NCBI GenBank assembly: GCA_037833965.1
Contig: AP031352.1
Span: forward strand, 5,312,501-5,376,500
DNA length: 64,000 nucleotides
Reading direction: 5' to 3'
DNA from: Marchantia polymorpha subsp. ruderalis
Lineage: Eukaryota > Streptophyta > Marchantiopsida > Marchantiales > Marchantiaceae
Below, in pieces: positions 49,380-60,900 of this stretch. The position numbers were made by a program, and so were the translations under genes. Each line of letters starts with the position of its first letter. Position 1 is the first letter of the stretch. Under the pieces are notes generated by a model. It was not told the origin of the DNA. It did not search any database and saw only the letters and a list, made by a program, of their open reading frames with translations.

Positions 49380-50330
49380 ATCTCTTGACTTAAGTAACAA
49401 TGATATGGAATAAAATGACTAATCATACTATCATCTTATCTTACTCCATCTCAATAATTCTTTTGGATATTTTATGACCTAGAAGAATTTAATCTTTCAC
49501 AGCAAAATTGCATTTGACTTGGTATAACTTTAGATCAATTTTCTTATAGTGTTGAAATGTTTATTTCAAGTAATCAATGTGATCAGTATTTATATCAAAC
49601 ACAACAAAATCATTAATCAAAACTTTCAATTAATTTTACAAAAGTCATGAAAAATATTCATCATTGATATTTGAAACATACCTTGGATATTGCATAATCT
49701 AAATGACATTTGTTGATAGTCAAACACTTTTCATTTTGTTGTAAATGAACTATTCAATTGTTAAGTCTTTTTTTATCAAAGTTGATTATTTCCAAATTTA
49801 CCATCTATAAAATTACAGAGCTTGTGACCAGCCACTGTATCAATAGTCAAATCAAAACCAAAAAAAACTAATATTACTTCCTAGTGTCATCAATTAATTT
49901 TCTGAAATCTGACTGCATCTGATATTTAGTATTTCATTTGTATCAGATTTCATAAATATCATCGTTAGAGTAGACATTCATTCATTATTAAAAATTGGAT
50001 ATATGTAACTAGCTTCAAGCAACCTTTTGATTTCTTCCTTCACTTTTAAAAAGTAATTAGTATCCATATGATGTTGGCTTTGTTTGATTGTTTTTCTTCC
50101 AACATTAAATCAATCATAAGTTGACTTAGCTTAGGATTCATAGATGTGATATCTTTATTGTTCCAAGTAAAGATGTCTAAGTATTCAGCAAGCAGCACAG
50201 TATGCACTTCTATTCACATGTTTTCAAACCATACTATAGTTTGAAGTCTTTGACCTCTTTTTCTGATATTTTTCCGTATTGCTCCGACTTGATTACATCA
50301 ATATTGTTTTTCACTTTCAAATTTAAGCTC
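49380..50330 (-). pseudogene. Gypsy reverse transcriptase fragment, inactive
   Basis: The RT fingers and palm are readable only by changing frame and passing stops. The active-site box, normally an aromatic or hydrophobic residue followed by Asp-Asp, reads LINDFVVFD near 49,590-49,620, so the first catalytic Asp is Asn. It is then followed by the usual gypsy stretch (KIDLKLYQVKCNFAVKD). It ends where the right arm of the insertion begins. Confidence 0.75.
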
Positions 50331-50650
50331 TCCTTAACTTAAATTATCATAGATAAAAACATACTTCTTGATCTGCAATTTTCCTTTGTAATAAATTTCC
50401 TTGCTTGTTGAAACTGATTTCTCTTTACTCTCTTGCACCATCTTGAGATCAGACTTACTCGCTTCTGATATTTGTATTGTTTCAACAACTATATTGCATG
50501 TTATTATGAAGTATGTTGTTGTTAGCCGATTGATAATTTCCTTGCAAAATCTTTCCATAATCAATCATATATGCATCATCAATCTCTGAATCGTCTGGAA
50601 AGTTTTGATCATACTACTCACTAATTTGAGTTGTCTTTCCTTTAGTTTTC

Positions 50651-53600
50651 AATTTTTTCCAAGACACTATATTTGGTTTTTATTCTAATCTATGTGAAAA
50701 TGTAACTATGTATCTGACTATTATTTTTGAAAGATTATTGATAAATTTAATTAAATTTATGACATATGAAATGATTGTAACAATAAAATTATTGATTGTA
50801 ATAATAAAATTTTATAATTCTGATGTAAACTAATATTATGTAATTTGAATTTATATGAAATATATATAAATTTTAAATTATAATTAAAATTTTAAAGCTA
50901 ATTTATATTTTTAATTATATAAGGTGACTACAAGTTTTTTATATGACAAAATTTCAAAATAAAAAATGGTTTGTAATCAGTCATAATATAAAAATGGCCA
51001 TATTCGAATAAATTATTTTTAAATAAAATTTTTTATTATATTTGATATAACAATTGATTTTATAAATACAAATTATTTATTTATAAATTTCAAATGTATT
51101 TCAAATTTTAAAATATTATAATTAAAACGTATGCATTTATAGTAAATAATTTGATAAAGCAGTTGCTTTATATTATTGATACAATCATATGATGTAATCC
51201 ATGCAAAAAAATAAACCATTTATTATTTTTCAACATAATTTAATTTTCATAAAAGAATTATTAACAATTTTACGTCACATCATCATTAATGTTTCAATAC
51301 TTATTTTAGGTTGAGTATAATTCACTATAGGTAATAGATACTAATGAAAGTCTTCTATCAAACAAACGAACATATTCTTGTCGAACAAAGCTCTTGAAAC
51401 GCATGCGAGCACTTCTGAAAAAGAGTTTTAAAATGTAAAGTTTAATAACAAGTCATTCATAAAAACAATTTTTTGGAATCAAAAAACTCTTTAAACAATA
51501 TATACGGATAAAAAAAACATACAATTTGAATAGCTGCCCAATAAGTATTTTCAACAATCATAATGACAATAATGAGCAAGAAGAAACAAAAAATGCAAGT
51601 TGAGTTTAAATTTATCAATGTCAAGGTATACATAACAATGTTTATCCCAAAATTAACTATTTTAAGTCGCATTCTATGTTAATTTGTTTAAATTGCAATT
51701 TACAATATTAAGTAGCATTTGGTCTCAATTCTGAATTGACTCCAAAAATGGTAGTTGAATGAAATGCATTATATAATTATTTGTCCGATGAACTTGGTCT
51801 AAATTCATTATTAATTTGATAAAAAATTTAACATCTTCATTTATAATTATACAACAGTTACATTTTTTTAAATATACATACTTGTATATAAGTATATAAT
51901 TGTTTTAGCACAATTCACCTAAATCATTATGAATATATAGATACATTATGATTTTAACAATTTTTAGCTTGAACAAATAAAAGCTCAATCTACTATTATA
52001 CTACTTTCAATTAAAATTGAATTTTCTACAAATACAATAAATTAAGTATGGTCACGAATAACATTTATGTGGTATATATAGAACATTTTTGATCTATTGA
52101 TACCAAGTATTCTTGTTCAATCTTCAAAAGTGAAACATCATGTTTTTGTGATTACCAAGTTGATTTTTGATACATTTAAATTTTTATTTTGATCAAATAA
52201 ATAAAAACATAATACAATTGTAAGTATATATTTTGTTTAATGTGCAAAGTGTAATAAAATTTAAATAAAATATTTAATGAAAATTTAAGAATGAAATTTA
52301 CATTATATAATTATAAATATTAATCAATATTGATTTATTTTTTAAAAACTAATTTTCTTGCAAAATTTCCAATGTAGGTTAATCTTGTTTGTGGTGTAAG
52401 TTAATGAAACACTAGTTCACAAAAAGTATAACAACATATAAGTTTGATCACAATTGAATCAAGACATCTTATCATGTTAACATTTTTCACGATTTACTCA
52501 TTTCACAAATTGCGTAGATATATTTCAACTAAATATGAAAATCATTGAATTTTTACAAAAGCTTTCATTATAGAAAAAAATGTTTTTGCTTCACAAGACT
52601 AAGTGATGGAATGAATAGCTTGATGACGATTACACCTTTGCTATTGTAAGTATAATGTGACTACCTAGGTATATAGATGTTTTAATTCAAATCTGTCTTC
52701 ATTATTGATACAATGTTTAACTCAAAAGTTACCTTATCCAACATTTTGTCTTGTTATGGAAAAAATCTCTTGAACAAGAAGATAAACAATACTAGAATCT
52801 CTACTTAGTTCCATTATGATAAACATTTTCTAATCTAGATTTTCAAGTTTATGATAGTGAATATAAGATAGTTCAAACCGACATGTGAAACATGTCTTTG
52901 TAGAATAGATTTTGTGAAGAATGAGATGATGAGGTATAAAATTTATTGATAATATCATACCTTATTCTTATATGAGTGATTTTTACCTCAACTGGAACAT
53001 CAATTGCACAAGGGTTTTGCAAAGAGAAAAAGAAAAATCAAGAGCAACTTGATATGATTATTATTGCATGGAAAAAAGTAAGAGTAATGTGAAATAATAA
53101 CACAATATTGAGTCAAATTTGAATATGCACTATTTTGCTTTGCAACGTCATCTACTGCTTGGATGACTTGAAATAATCAAATCAAACTTTTGAATTTAAT
53201 GATATCTTGTTTATCAAATAAAAAAAAGGAAAAATATAATATAATTGAGATATCAATGTTTTGTTTATGATTTCAAATTTTTGGCAAACAAATTAATGTT
53301 GATATCAACGTATTGTTGTGAGATCAATTTAATTTATGCATGTTTATTAGAATAATAGAAATTTTTTTATTCAAATTTTAAATAAAAAATTGAAATTTTG
53401 GTATGTAAATACTATAGATGTGCATACTGATTACTTTTACTTAAAGTTAGGATTTTGAATAAACACTTGAAGTAGAAATGATTCAAGCGTAAAATCTGAA
53501 AACTTTCAATATTCCATCCACTTATTGTAAGTAATATTGGTCACTACCCTCATAAACTAAGAAAATCACGTGGAGAAGATAAACATGTTATTTCTAATAT

Positions 53601-53800
53601 CTTTGATTAGTGACAAGAAGATGTTGATGTGAGTAAAAAGTTCCATTTAATTCTGAAATGTTGTTTACTTGCAAAACCTCGTGAAATCAATAGAGTCTTG
53701 ACAGGATGAATCACGATTTCAGGGAGGTGTTCCATATCTTATAAGGAGTTCAGAATCTAATTTCTGGAGCTAAATTGGTGTTACGGCGTGATCAATACAT
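50651..53800. other. AT-rich block, right flank of the retrotransposon
   Basis: Extremely AT-rich with no usable open frame. It lies 5' of the minus-strand pol remains, so gag and the 5' LTR would be expected here. I could not recognise either. Confidence 0.4.
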
Positions 53801-54949
53801 GAGATGTAATAAAGTGTGATGCACCAAACCGAGCAATAATCAGTACTTGCAGTATATGCAGATCACTTACTGAATACAGAACTATGTACATTTTATATAC
53901 CATTTTCATGTATTGATTATGCTATGTAACATAGTTATTCCTGCCCAGCATTTGTCATGCAAATGATTGGTAAGTCACAATCCAAGACATGGGCAGTCTA
54001 GACTATAATTGTAATGGGCTGATTACCGTATGTAGTCAAAGTCTATCCCGAACGACACTTCTAGCCTCAGATGCAAATTAGGAATGCAGATACTTTGATA
54101 CCATTAATACCGGCTATTATATTGTAATAAATTCCAAAAGAACGAGTCGAACGAAGGAGTGGTGGACCTGGGTGTGAAGTAAGAGAGAAGCAAATGTGTG
54201 TGAAAGGGGTGATATACGTCGATGGACGCCAGGTCACGCAGAGGGCTACCGTACGAAGGGTCTGTACAGTACATGGGAGAGGTGTACGTGACCGGAGTAG
54301 CATCGGAGCGGAGCGGGGCGATCATAGCGAACGGAGTAGTCGAAGGAGGCCAGGTCACACCAGACGGAAAGTGACACACGGACGGAGGCGGAAGCAGAAA
54401 ATGAAAGAAAGAAGGAAAGAAAGGAGGAAAGATAGGAAGAGAGAGAGAGAAAGAAGGAAAGGAGAACGCTGAAGGCTGAAGCGAGCGTTTCCGCTGCATC
54501 TCTCTCTCACGTCTTCTTCCTCGTCCTGCTCCTCCCTCCTTCTCCTTCTGCTGCTGCTGCTGCTTGTGCACTACCGAGTGCGCGCGACGGGCTCGACACG
54601 AGCGTGTAGCCGAGGGGAGGGACATCGTAAATGTGATCTTGTCGCGCCTTCTTGTCCCACTCTGCAATTCGAGAGCAGCGGTAGGGAATTAGTGTCTGAT
54701 CCGGTCGCCTCTAGGTTCGGTCCGGGTGTTCATCGGTCCCAGAGGAGGTCTTTGATCGCTGCTGGGGTGTCTCGCAAGGCGGTCGGAAATCTGGGGTTGG
54801 TCGTGGAGAGATCTGTCGATCTGTTCGTCTATCAGGCGAGGGAGGCGCAGCGGCAGCGGTCCGAGACTGGATCTGTTGTTTTTCGGGCTCACACTCTCGG
54901 GTTGGAAGCGCGGATTTCATTTTTCGATGTGTGAGATTCGTGTTTGAGA
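53801..54949 (+). promoter_or_regulatory. Promoter and leader region of TWD40-1
   Basis: Composition shifts from AT-rich to GC-rich at about 54.15 kb. A purine (GA-rich) tract lies at about 54,395-54,465, followed by a pyrimidine-rich tract at about 54,497-54,560 that ends in a CTG-type triplet run. A plus-strand frame at 54,566-54,934 stops 16 nt before the TWD40-1 ATG and would be an upstream ORF if transcription starts before it. No clear TATA box was seen next to the GC-rich part. Confidence 0.4.
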
Positions 54950-57900
54950 ATGTTGAGATTGGCAGCATTTCGACCGAGTCATGAGAAGATTGTCCGGTTG
55001 CAGCTGCACCCTACCTATCCGTGGCTTGTCACAGCAGATGAATCCGGGAATGTCGTGGTTTGGGATTGGGAGCATCGGCAGGTGAGATTTGCGAGTGGAG
55101 CTTTTTGAAGGGGTCTCGGTTGTTCCTCCGCTTCCGCGTATTTTTATTGTTGGGAAGGAAAGGTGTGAGATTTTTTCTCGGCATTGCAGGTAATCTACGA
55201 GGTCAATGCGATTGGAGTAGATGAGAGACGCCTAGCTGGCGCACAACTCCAAGGAGAGCCTGGTACGTCAGCTCTTTCGCTTTCAGCTTAGGCCGAAAAA
55301 TGTAATGGTTTGTTCTGAAAAAGAGCCTCGCGCTTACAAGCTATAACTTTGAAATCAAGTGCACAACTTGCACAAGTAAACAAATTTCATCTCTTCACGT
55401 GTTTGGTTCCATGGCGACTACAAATTAATTTAATGCTGCTGCCAGGAAGAGTCCTAGCTTTGGTTTTGAGCGTTGCTGGCCCTCGTAGTTGAGCGTAGAA
55501 GTGAACTTGTTAGCTGTTCAGTTGCGCAGGATTCTGGAAACACATACCACGTGAATATGCACTTGGCGTACAAATGACGCTCAGTTGTGGACTTTATAGT
55601 TGTTCCGAAATATAGTGTTTGCACTTGTTCTTCCATATCTAAAGTTGCAACTATCCTGTTCCGTGTTAGGCTTCATGTATGACAATTTCAAAGTAAGAGG
55701 TGTAAATGTCGTGGGCTTCACTTATTACTTATCTACCGAACAACTTATTTATCTGTATTTGAACTTATGTTCTGCTCTGTGTTCTTTCCCTACATTTAAT
55801 ACGTCGCATCTACTATTTGTGATCGTAGATTTGTTGAAATCTGTGCCCATACCAGTTATCGGAAATTAAGTAATTGATATTCATTATGCAGAGCCAAAAA
55901 TCTCCAAGCTTTCGCAGGCGATTAAAGACATCAAAGGAGGAAGGTGAGTTGCCAGTGTTATTTTTCACACATTTTGACAATTGAGAGTCATGTGTTATGC
56001 TTGCTTTTTGTTGGCTAGACAACGTTTTAGATCGGTGTTACGATATTTCGTGCTGGGCAAAAGTGGCAGCCTCTATTTGTGAACCTAACTTTCTATCTGT
56101 TGCTCACTTCGCAGTGTAAAGCATGTCAAGTTTTATGATGACGATGTGCGTTACTGGCAAGGATGGGTTGCACGCGCTGCCATCAGTCAATCTGTCACAC
56201 AGGAGGGCACTCCCCCCGGAGGATTTCAGCCTCTTGGTCCAGGACTTTCATCAATCCGAGGAAGACATTTTCTGGTCATTTGTTGTGACAACAAGGCTAT
56301 ATTTCTTGACATGGTCAGCATGCGAGCCAAAGATGTGCCCAAGCTAGTATTTGATAATAAATCGCCACTCTGGTAAGTTATCATGGAGTTGGGTTCTGTT
56401 CTGTAACAAAGGAATGTGGTTGAGTAGACGCCAAGTCCACACTTTGGACAGTTCAAAATTTCTTGCACAATCATGGGTGTGGACTATTTCACTTCAACAG
56501 CATCAGCTTATATGTCAGGCTTTTTTTGGTCCTTTCATTTTCCTTGCTGACCGACCACAGTAGTCATTCTGCGTTGTAGGCTTTGCCTCAACGCTTTTAC
56601 GGATTATCGGGTGCTCACCCCCTTGTCTGATTCTGTTGTGATGTCTCAGTGTCGAATTTCTTCCGCGAAGTGGAATGAGTGATGGCCCTTTAGCCGCATT
56701 CGGTGGCCCGGATGGCGTTATCAGAGTCCTCTCTATCAGTAATTGGCTGGTACGTTGGCATATTGAAAGTCTGAACCATCATGGATGACTGTATGTGATG
56801 CTGGGTGCTATACAAGTATTTCATTTTCGTTTGTTGGTGACGCGATTTCCTCTCAGTCACAAGAAAGACACAGCCTAATTAGCTCAATGTAAGTGTGTCT
56901 GGCTTCTTTACTACATCGGTGGATTAATCTGTAATCCACATCATCTTTTCCGCAGGTGGTGCAGCGATATGGTCCCGCACACAAAGGGCCAGTTGCGTGC
57001 TTGAAGACTTTCTTGGCCGTTAATGGAGAGGTATTTATTTCCCTTTAATTATTTGGTACAACAGATAGACAACCGTAATATCGGGATCTTCTGTAATTTT
57101 TATTATCCGAAAAGAGAAAAATATTTCAGACTTGTAATAGATCTTTTCATCAACTTTCAGTTCTTCGTACAAATCTCAATTCCGATCTCTCTCGCCTGAC
57201 AAAATAGTTAGTGATTTTTTATTGTTCAGACTATACTGGTCTCAGGTGGTAATGATGGGCTCCTTAACTTCTGGAATGCGGACATTGGTCGAGAAGCTAC
57301 CCCGAAAGTGACCGTCAAGGTCTGTTGGAGGATTCAAAAATTTGTCTTTTGTCGAAATTTTCCTGCTTTGAGACTGTTGAGGTTTTCGTCTTTGTATTGC
57401 TAAGCACCCTCTGCTAATCAAGGATTACAGTATCTCCAAGCCTATCCATGCTGTTTATGCATTAGTCTCTTTGTACTAAATTCATTCTTCGTATTAGACC
57501 CGACTCAGAATATCGTGTTTTCGGCATGTCGGGTACCAAGCTTTGTCAGGAAGGCAGAGAAAGTCAATATGACTGGCACAATTTTTTGGGATGTTTGGGA
57601 TGAGAAACTCTTCTGAACACCACTACTGGTCTGCTCTGGCGCAGGGGCATGATGGCGGTGTCACCGGCATCGAACTAATGAGACCTAAAGAAGGACCTCC
57701 ACAGCTCGTAACTATTGGTGCAGACAAAACGCTCGCCATTTGGGAAACCGTCAGTTTCAAGGTCAGTTAGTAGTTGCCTCGTAAGGACTTGATGAGAGGT
57801 GGTCTTTGATTTCGAGGTGAAGACTTTTAACCACAATGCATGTCTATTGCGCAGAAAGGAAATATTCTAACTATATGTAGAGAGGAGGTTGCAACAATCC

Positions 57901-60900
57901 AGATCTGATGTTCTCGCACTTTTGTACCATTGACATCTGTTTTCTGAAATGCATCAGGAGTTGAGGCGGATGAAACCGGTTCCAAAGATTCCGTGCAGTA
58001 GCGTTGCTACTTGGGCACATCCCCGAGTACCCAGTCTTAATGTGCTGACGTGTGTGAAGGATGCTCATATTTGGTTGGTTCAAATCTCTACTTCATCACG
58101 TGTTTTTTTAAATACTGAGGATTTGATGAAGCTGTAGTGGTCTTCGTATATAGCAGTAGCTGCCTAACTATTTCTTTCAATCCGAGGAGATAAAGTATAC
58201 ATATTCGCTACGTCTGATTCATGAGTGTTGTTGACGACTGCTGCGATCTACAGGGCAACAGAGTCGCATTATGGTGGTACAACACGACCCCTTATTGACC
58301 TCACTTTCATGGTTCCTCCCGCTCAGCTTCCAGCTGGGAAGAAGCTCAAGGTTTGACCATATTATTGATCTTCTTACCGCTTGTGTAATTTTTTTTTGAA
58401 TATATGGTTGAGCTAAATGACTGTTGTCTCATGGATTTTTCTTCCCTTGAAGAATTTTTTCCTCGCGATGGGCTTCCCTTACGCTAAGTCATCTTCAGCC
58501 AGTGACACCAGTTCTCTTGTATATATGTAATCATTAGTGGTTTCTAACTTGTGAACATATGAATGTCCAGGCGTACTGTTTGGCTGTACATCCTCTGCAA
58601 CCGCACCTTGTGGCAACAGGGACAAATCTGGGAGTCATTCTGTGCGAGTTTGATGCCAAAGCTGTACCGGCTGTCGTCCCTCTCCCTAGCCTTCCCGGGA
58701 GTAAAGAACACCGTGTCGTGTGTAAAATCGAGCGGGAGCTGAGACTGTTGACGTTTCAGCTTTCCTCTCACATCAACCCCACTGTCATAAATGCCGGAGA
58801 CATGGGAGCGAGGTTTCGAGCTGAGTCTCCTACAGAAGCACCGCAGTTGATCGTGAAGCAAACAAGAACTCGCGTTGGACCCGTGTCAAATGACTCAGCA
58901 GCCTCGCTTAATATAAGCCACTCTGGAAAGTAGGTACTGTCCTATATTTTCTCTGAGTGACTTGTGTAAAAATGAAAATGTTCTATTTCCGTTTGATGCT
59001 GAAATCTGTCAAGATAGCATGGAAGATTACCGCTGTTTCCTACTTATGTTTTTATATACTACACCACAACTTTGAAACGTCTTGCGTTGTGTTTTTTAAG
59101 GCGCTACTTTGAAGTATTGTCCTGTGTCCTTGTCATACTCTTATTGTCAAGTTGCAGAAATTCTTGCGTGTTTTGGTCTGGGTGCACACCCTGAAGTTGT
59201 ATATGGATCGGAGTCGACTTAAGAAGAGCTGGTTGTGCTGATGTGTAATTGGTTAGGATTGTGATTTTCCGCGTCAACTGAATGTGGGCGTAACACTGTA
59301 CTGCAGATATGTGTCAGTGGTGTGGTCTGACTCACCGATGTACGAAATTTATCGAGCTAGTGATTGGACGCTCCTGGATCAAGGGGTCGCCAAGCACTTT
59401 GCTTGGGATTCATGCAAGGATCGATATGCTCTCTTGCAAACTGTCATGGCGCCTAAACCGCCTCCTGTTTCAAAGCACAGCTCTTCTAGAAAAGCAAAAG
59501 AAGCAGCCGCAGCCCATGCTGCGGCTGTAGCGGCCACAGCAGCTGCAGCCGCCGCCGCTGCAAAGGTGGAAGTTCGCATCTTGCTTGATGACGGCGCTCC
59601 ACACCTACTCACCAAAGCGATTGAAGGGAGAAGCGAGCCCGTATGTTTACTATTCCCCAATCGAGATTGTCTCCTTTCTGTGCTGTATCGTTGGGCATTA
59701 GGTTGGGGCAAGATACACTGCCGTAGAAGGTTTTTGTGTTAAGATGATTCTGCAGAGTTTAATCTGCTAGCTAGTTGTTTGTGATGTATTTGTTAGTCTG
59801 CTTCACGTCTAATCTGTAAATGACTAGAGGTCTATGATTTCCAAGAGTCAATAGAGGCTAACTCAGACGACTCTGGTGACAGGTTTCAGGCCTAGAAGGA
59901 GGAGCTCTACTGGGAGTAGCATATAAGATGCCCCGCCGGATGATCCAGACAAACGTAGGACCCGGCGCAGGAGGTAATTATATGGGAACTACAGCGGGAT
60001 CCACTTTTCAGGCCGAGGATGCCACTAGTGTCAAAATTGGAGAAGCTCCTCCCAACTTCCAGTTATACAGGTAGGCAGTGTACACTCGTTGAATTTGACT
60101 TCAGGAAATATGTTTGTTTGTAGATGGTTCAGATGCTAGATAACGGACCAAGCTCATTTATTATTTTGCCGATGTATTCCGGTAATAATCACACTTGCAG
60201 GGTGATAACTTCTGTTGAAATTGTTAGTTAAAGTATAGGTCAATGCATGAGCTCTCTACATTGAGTTCCATCCGTTTATTAGGGGACCAAATTTTTTTCT
60301 ACATTGTCCTATATTTGCACTGAAAGCATTTCCTGGCTCAAAAAGTCTCTTGATATATGAAATTAATATTACTTGAGTCTAATCCTCTCTTTCATCTTTG
60401 TTTGCAGTTGGGAGACCTATAGACCAGTCAGTCCTATGTTGCCACAGCCAGAGTGGACGGCATGGGATGCAACTGTTGAATATTGTGCTTTGGCCTATAA
60501 CCGTTACGTTATCTTATCATCCCTTCGACCTCAGTACCGCTATCTCGGGAGTGTGGCTATAAACTCTGCCACAGGGGGTGTGTGGCACCGTAGACAGCTC
60601 TTCATTGCCACCCCAACAACAATTGAGTAAGCAGCAATTTAGTTTGTGTACATTTTGACCGAAACTGGATCCGCATATATGCTTTATGCTTTATTTCGTT
60701 TGAGTTTTACTCGTGTGGACAAGAAAGAGAGGTCTGCGTGAGTAGAGATTTCTGTTGTATACTGCATCAGGATCCTCATTAAATGTCGTTGATTGAAATT
60801 AGTGAGACGACCGAGTGGATAGACATAGCTTCTAGTTTCGTCCCGATTTGTCGTACTTCCACGTTCTCGGAGACTCAGAAGACGATTGTCTAGAGTTCCT

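Larger units (their letters stand above)
44400..50650 (-). mobile_element. Decayed Ty3/gypsy LTR retrotransposon (pol remains), interrupted
   Basis: On the minus strand, pieces of pol appear in the correct order but with many stops and frameshifts. Reverse transcriptase is at about 50,250-49,350. Its stretches include LLAEYLDIFTWNNKDI, TVAGHKLCNFIDGKFGNNQL, RLCNIQGMFQISMMNIFHDF and LLGHKISKRIIEME. RNase H is at about 45,870-45,430 (EDFYVFIDVSDFCIGVLL; LEYMMNKPNFQNRISR). The integrase zinc-binding region is at about 45,220-45,030 (LHEEYARGRFASTNTTKKIL; YYACKRHKN). Integrase core pieces lie at about 44,960-44,620 (FEKWSIDSI; ITYHPKANRLTE). The order RT, RNase H, integrase is that of Ty3/gypsy. 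The element is split between RT and RNase H by the inverted-arm insertion at about 45,893-49,310. No gag or LTRs were recognised. Confidence 0.82.

Noticed and set aside
50334-50564. Stand-alone minus-strand gene of 76 codons
   Set aside because: It sits just 5' of the gypsy RT on the same strand and is better read as a decayed protease/RT-linker part of that element.
54104-54667. 187-codon minus-strand frame over the TWD40-1 leader
   Set aside because: It is low-complexity Ser/Pro/Phe sequence produced by the purine and pyrimidine tracts, antisense to the leader of a well-supported gene.
59379-59711. 110-codon minus-strand frame
   Set aside because: It is antisense to TWD40-1 exon 12; the alanine-rich run comes from the GC-rich repeat in that exon.
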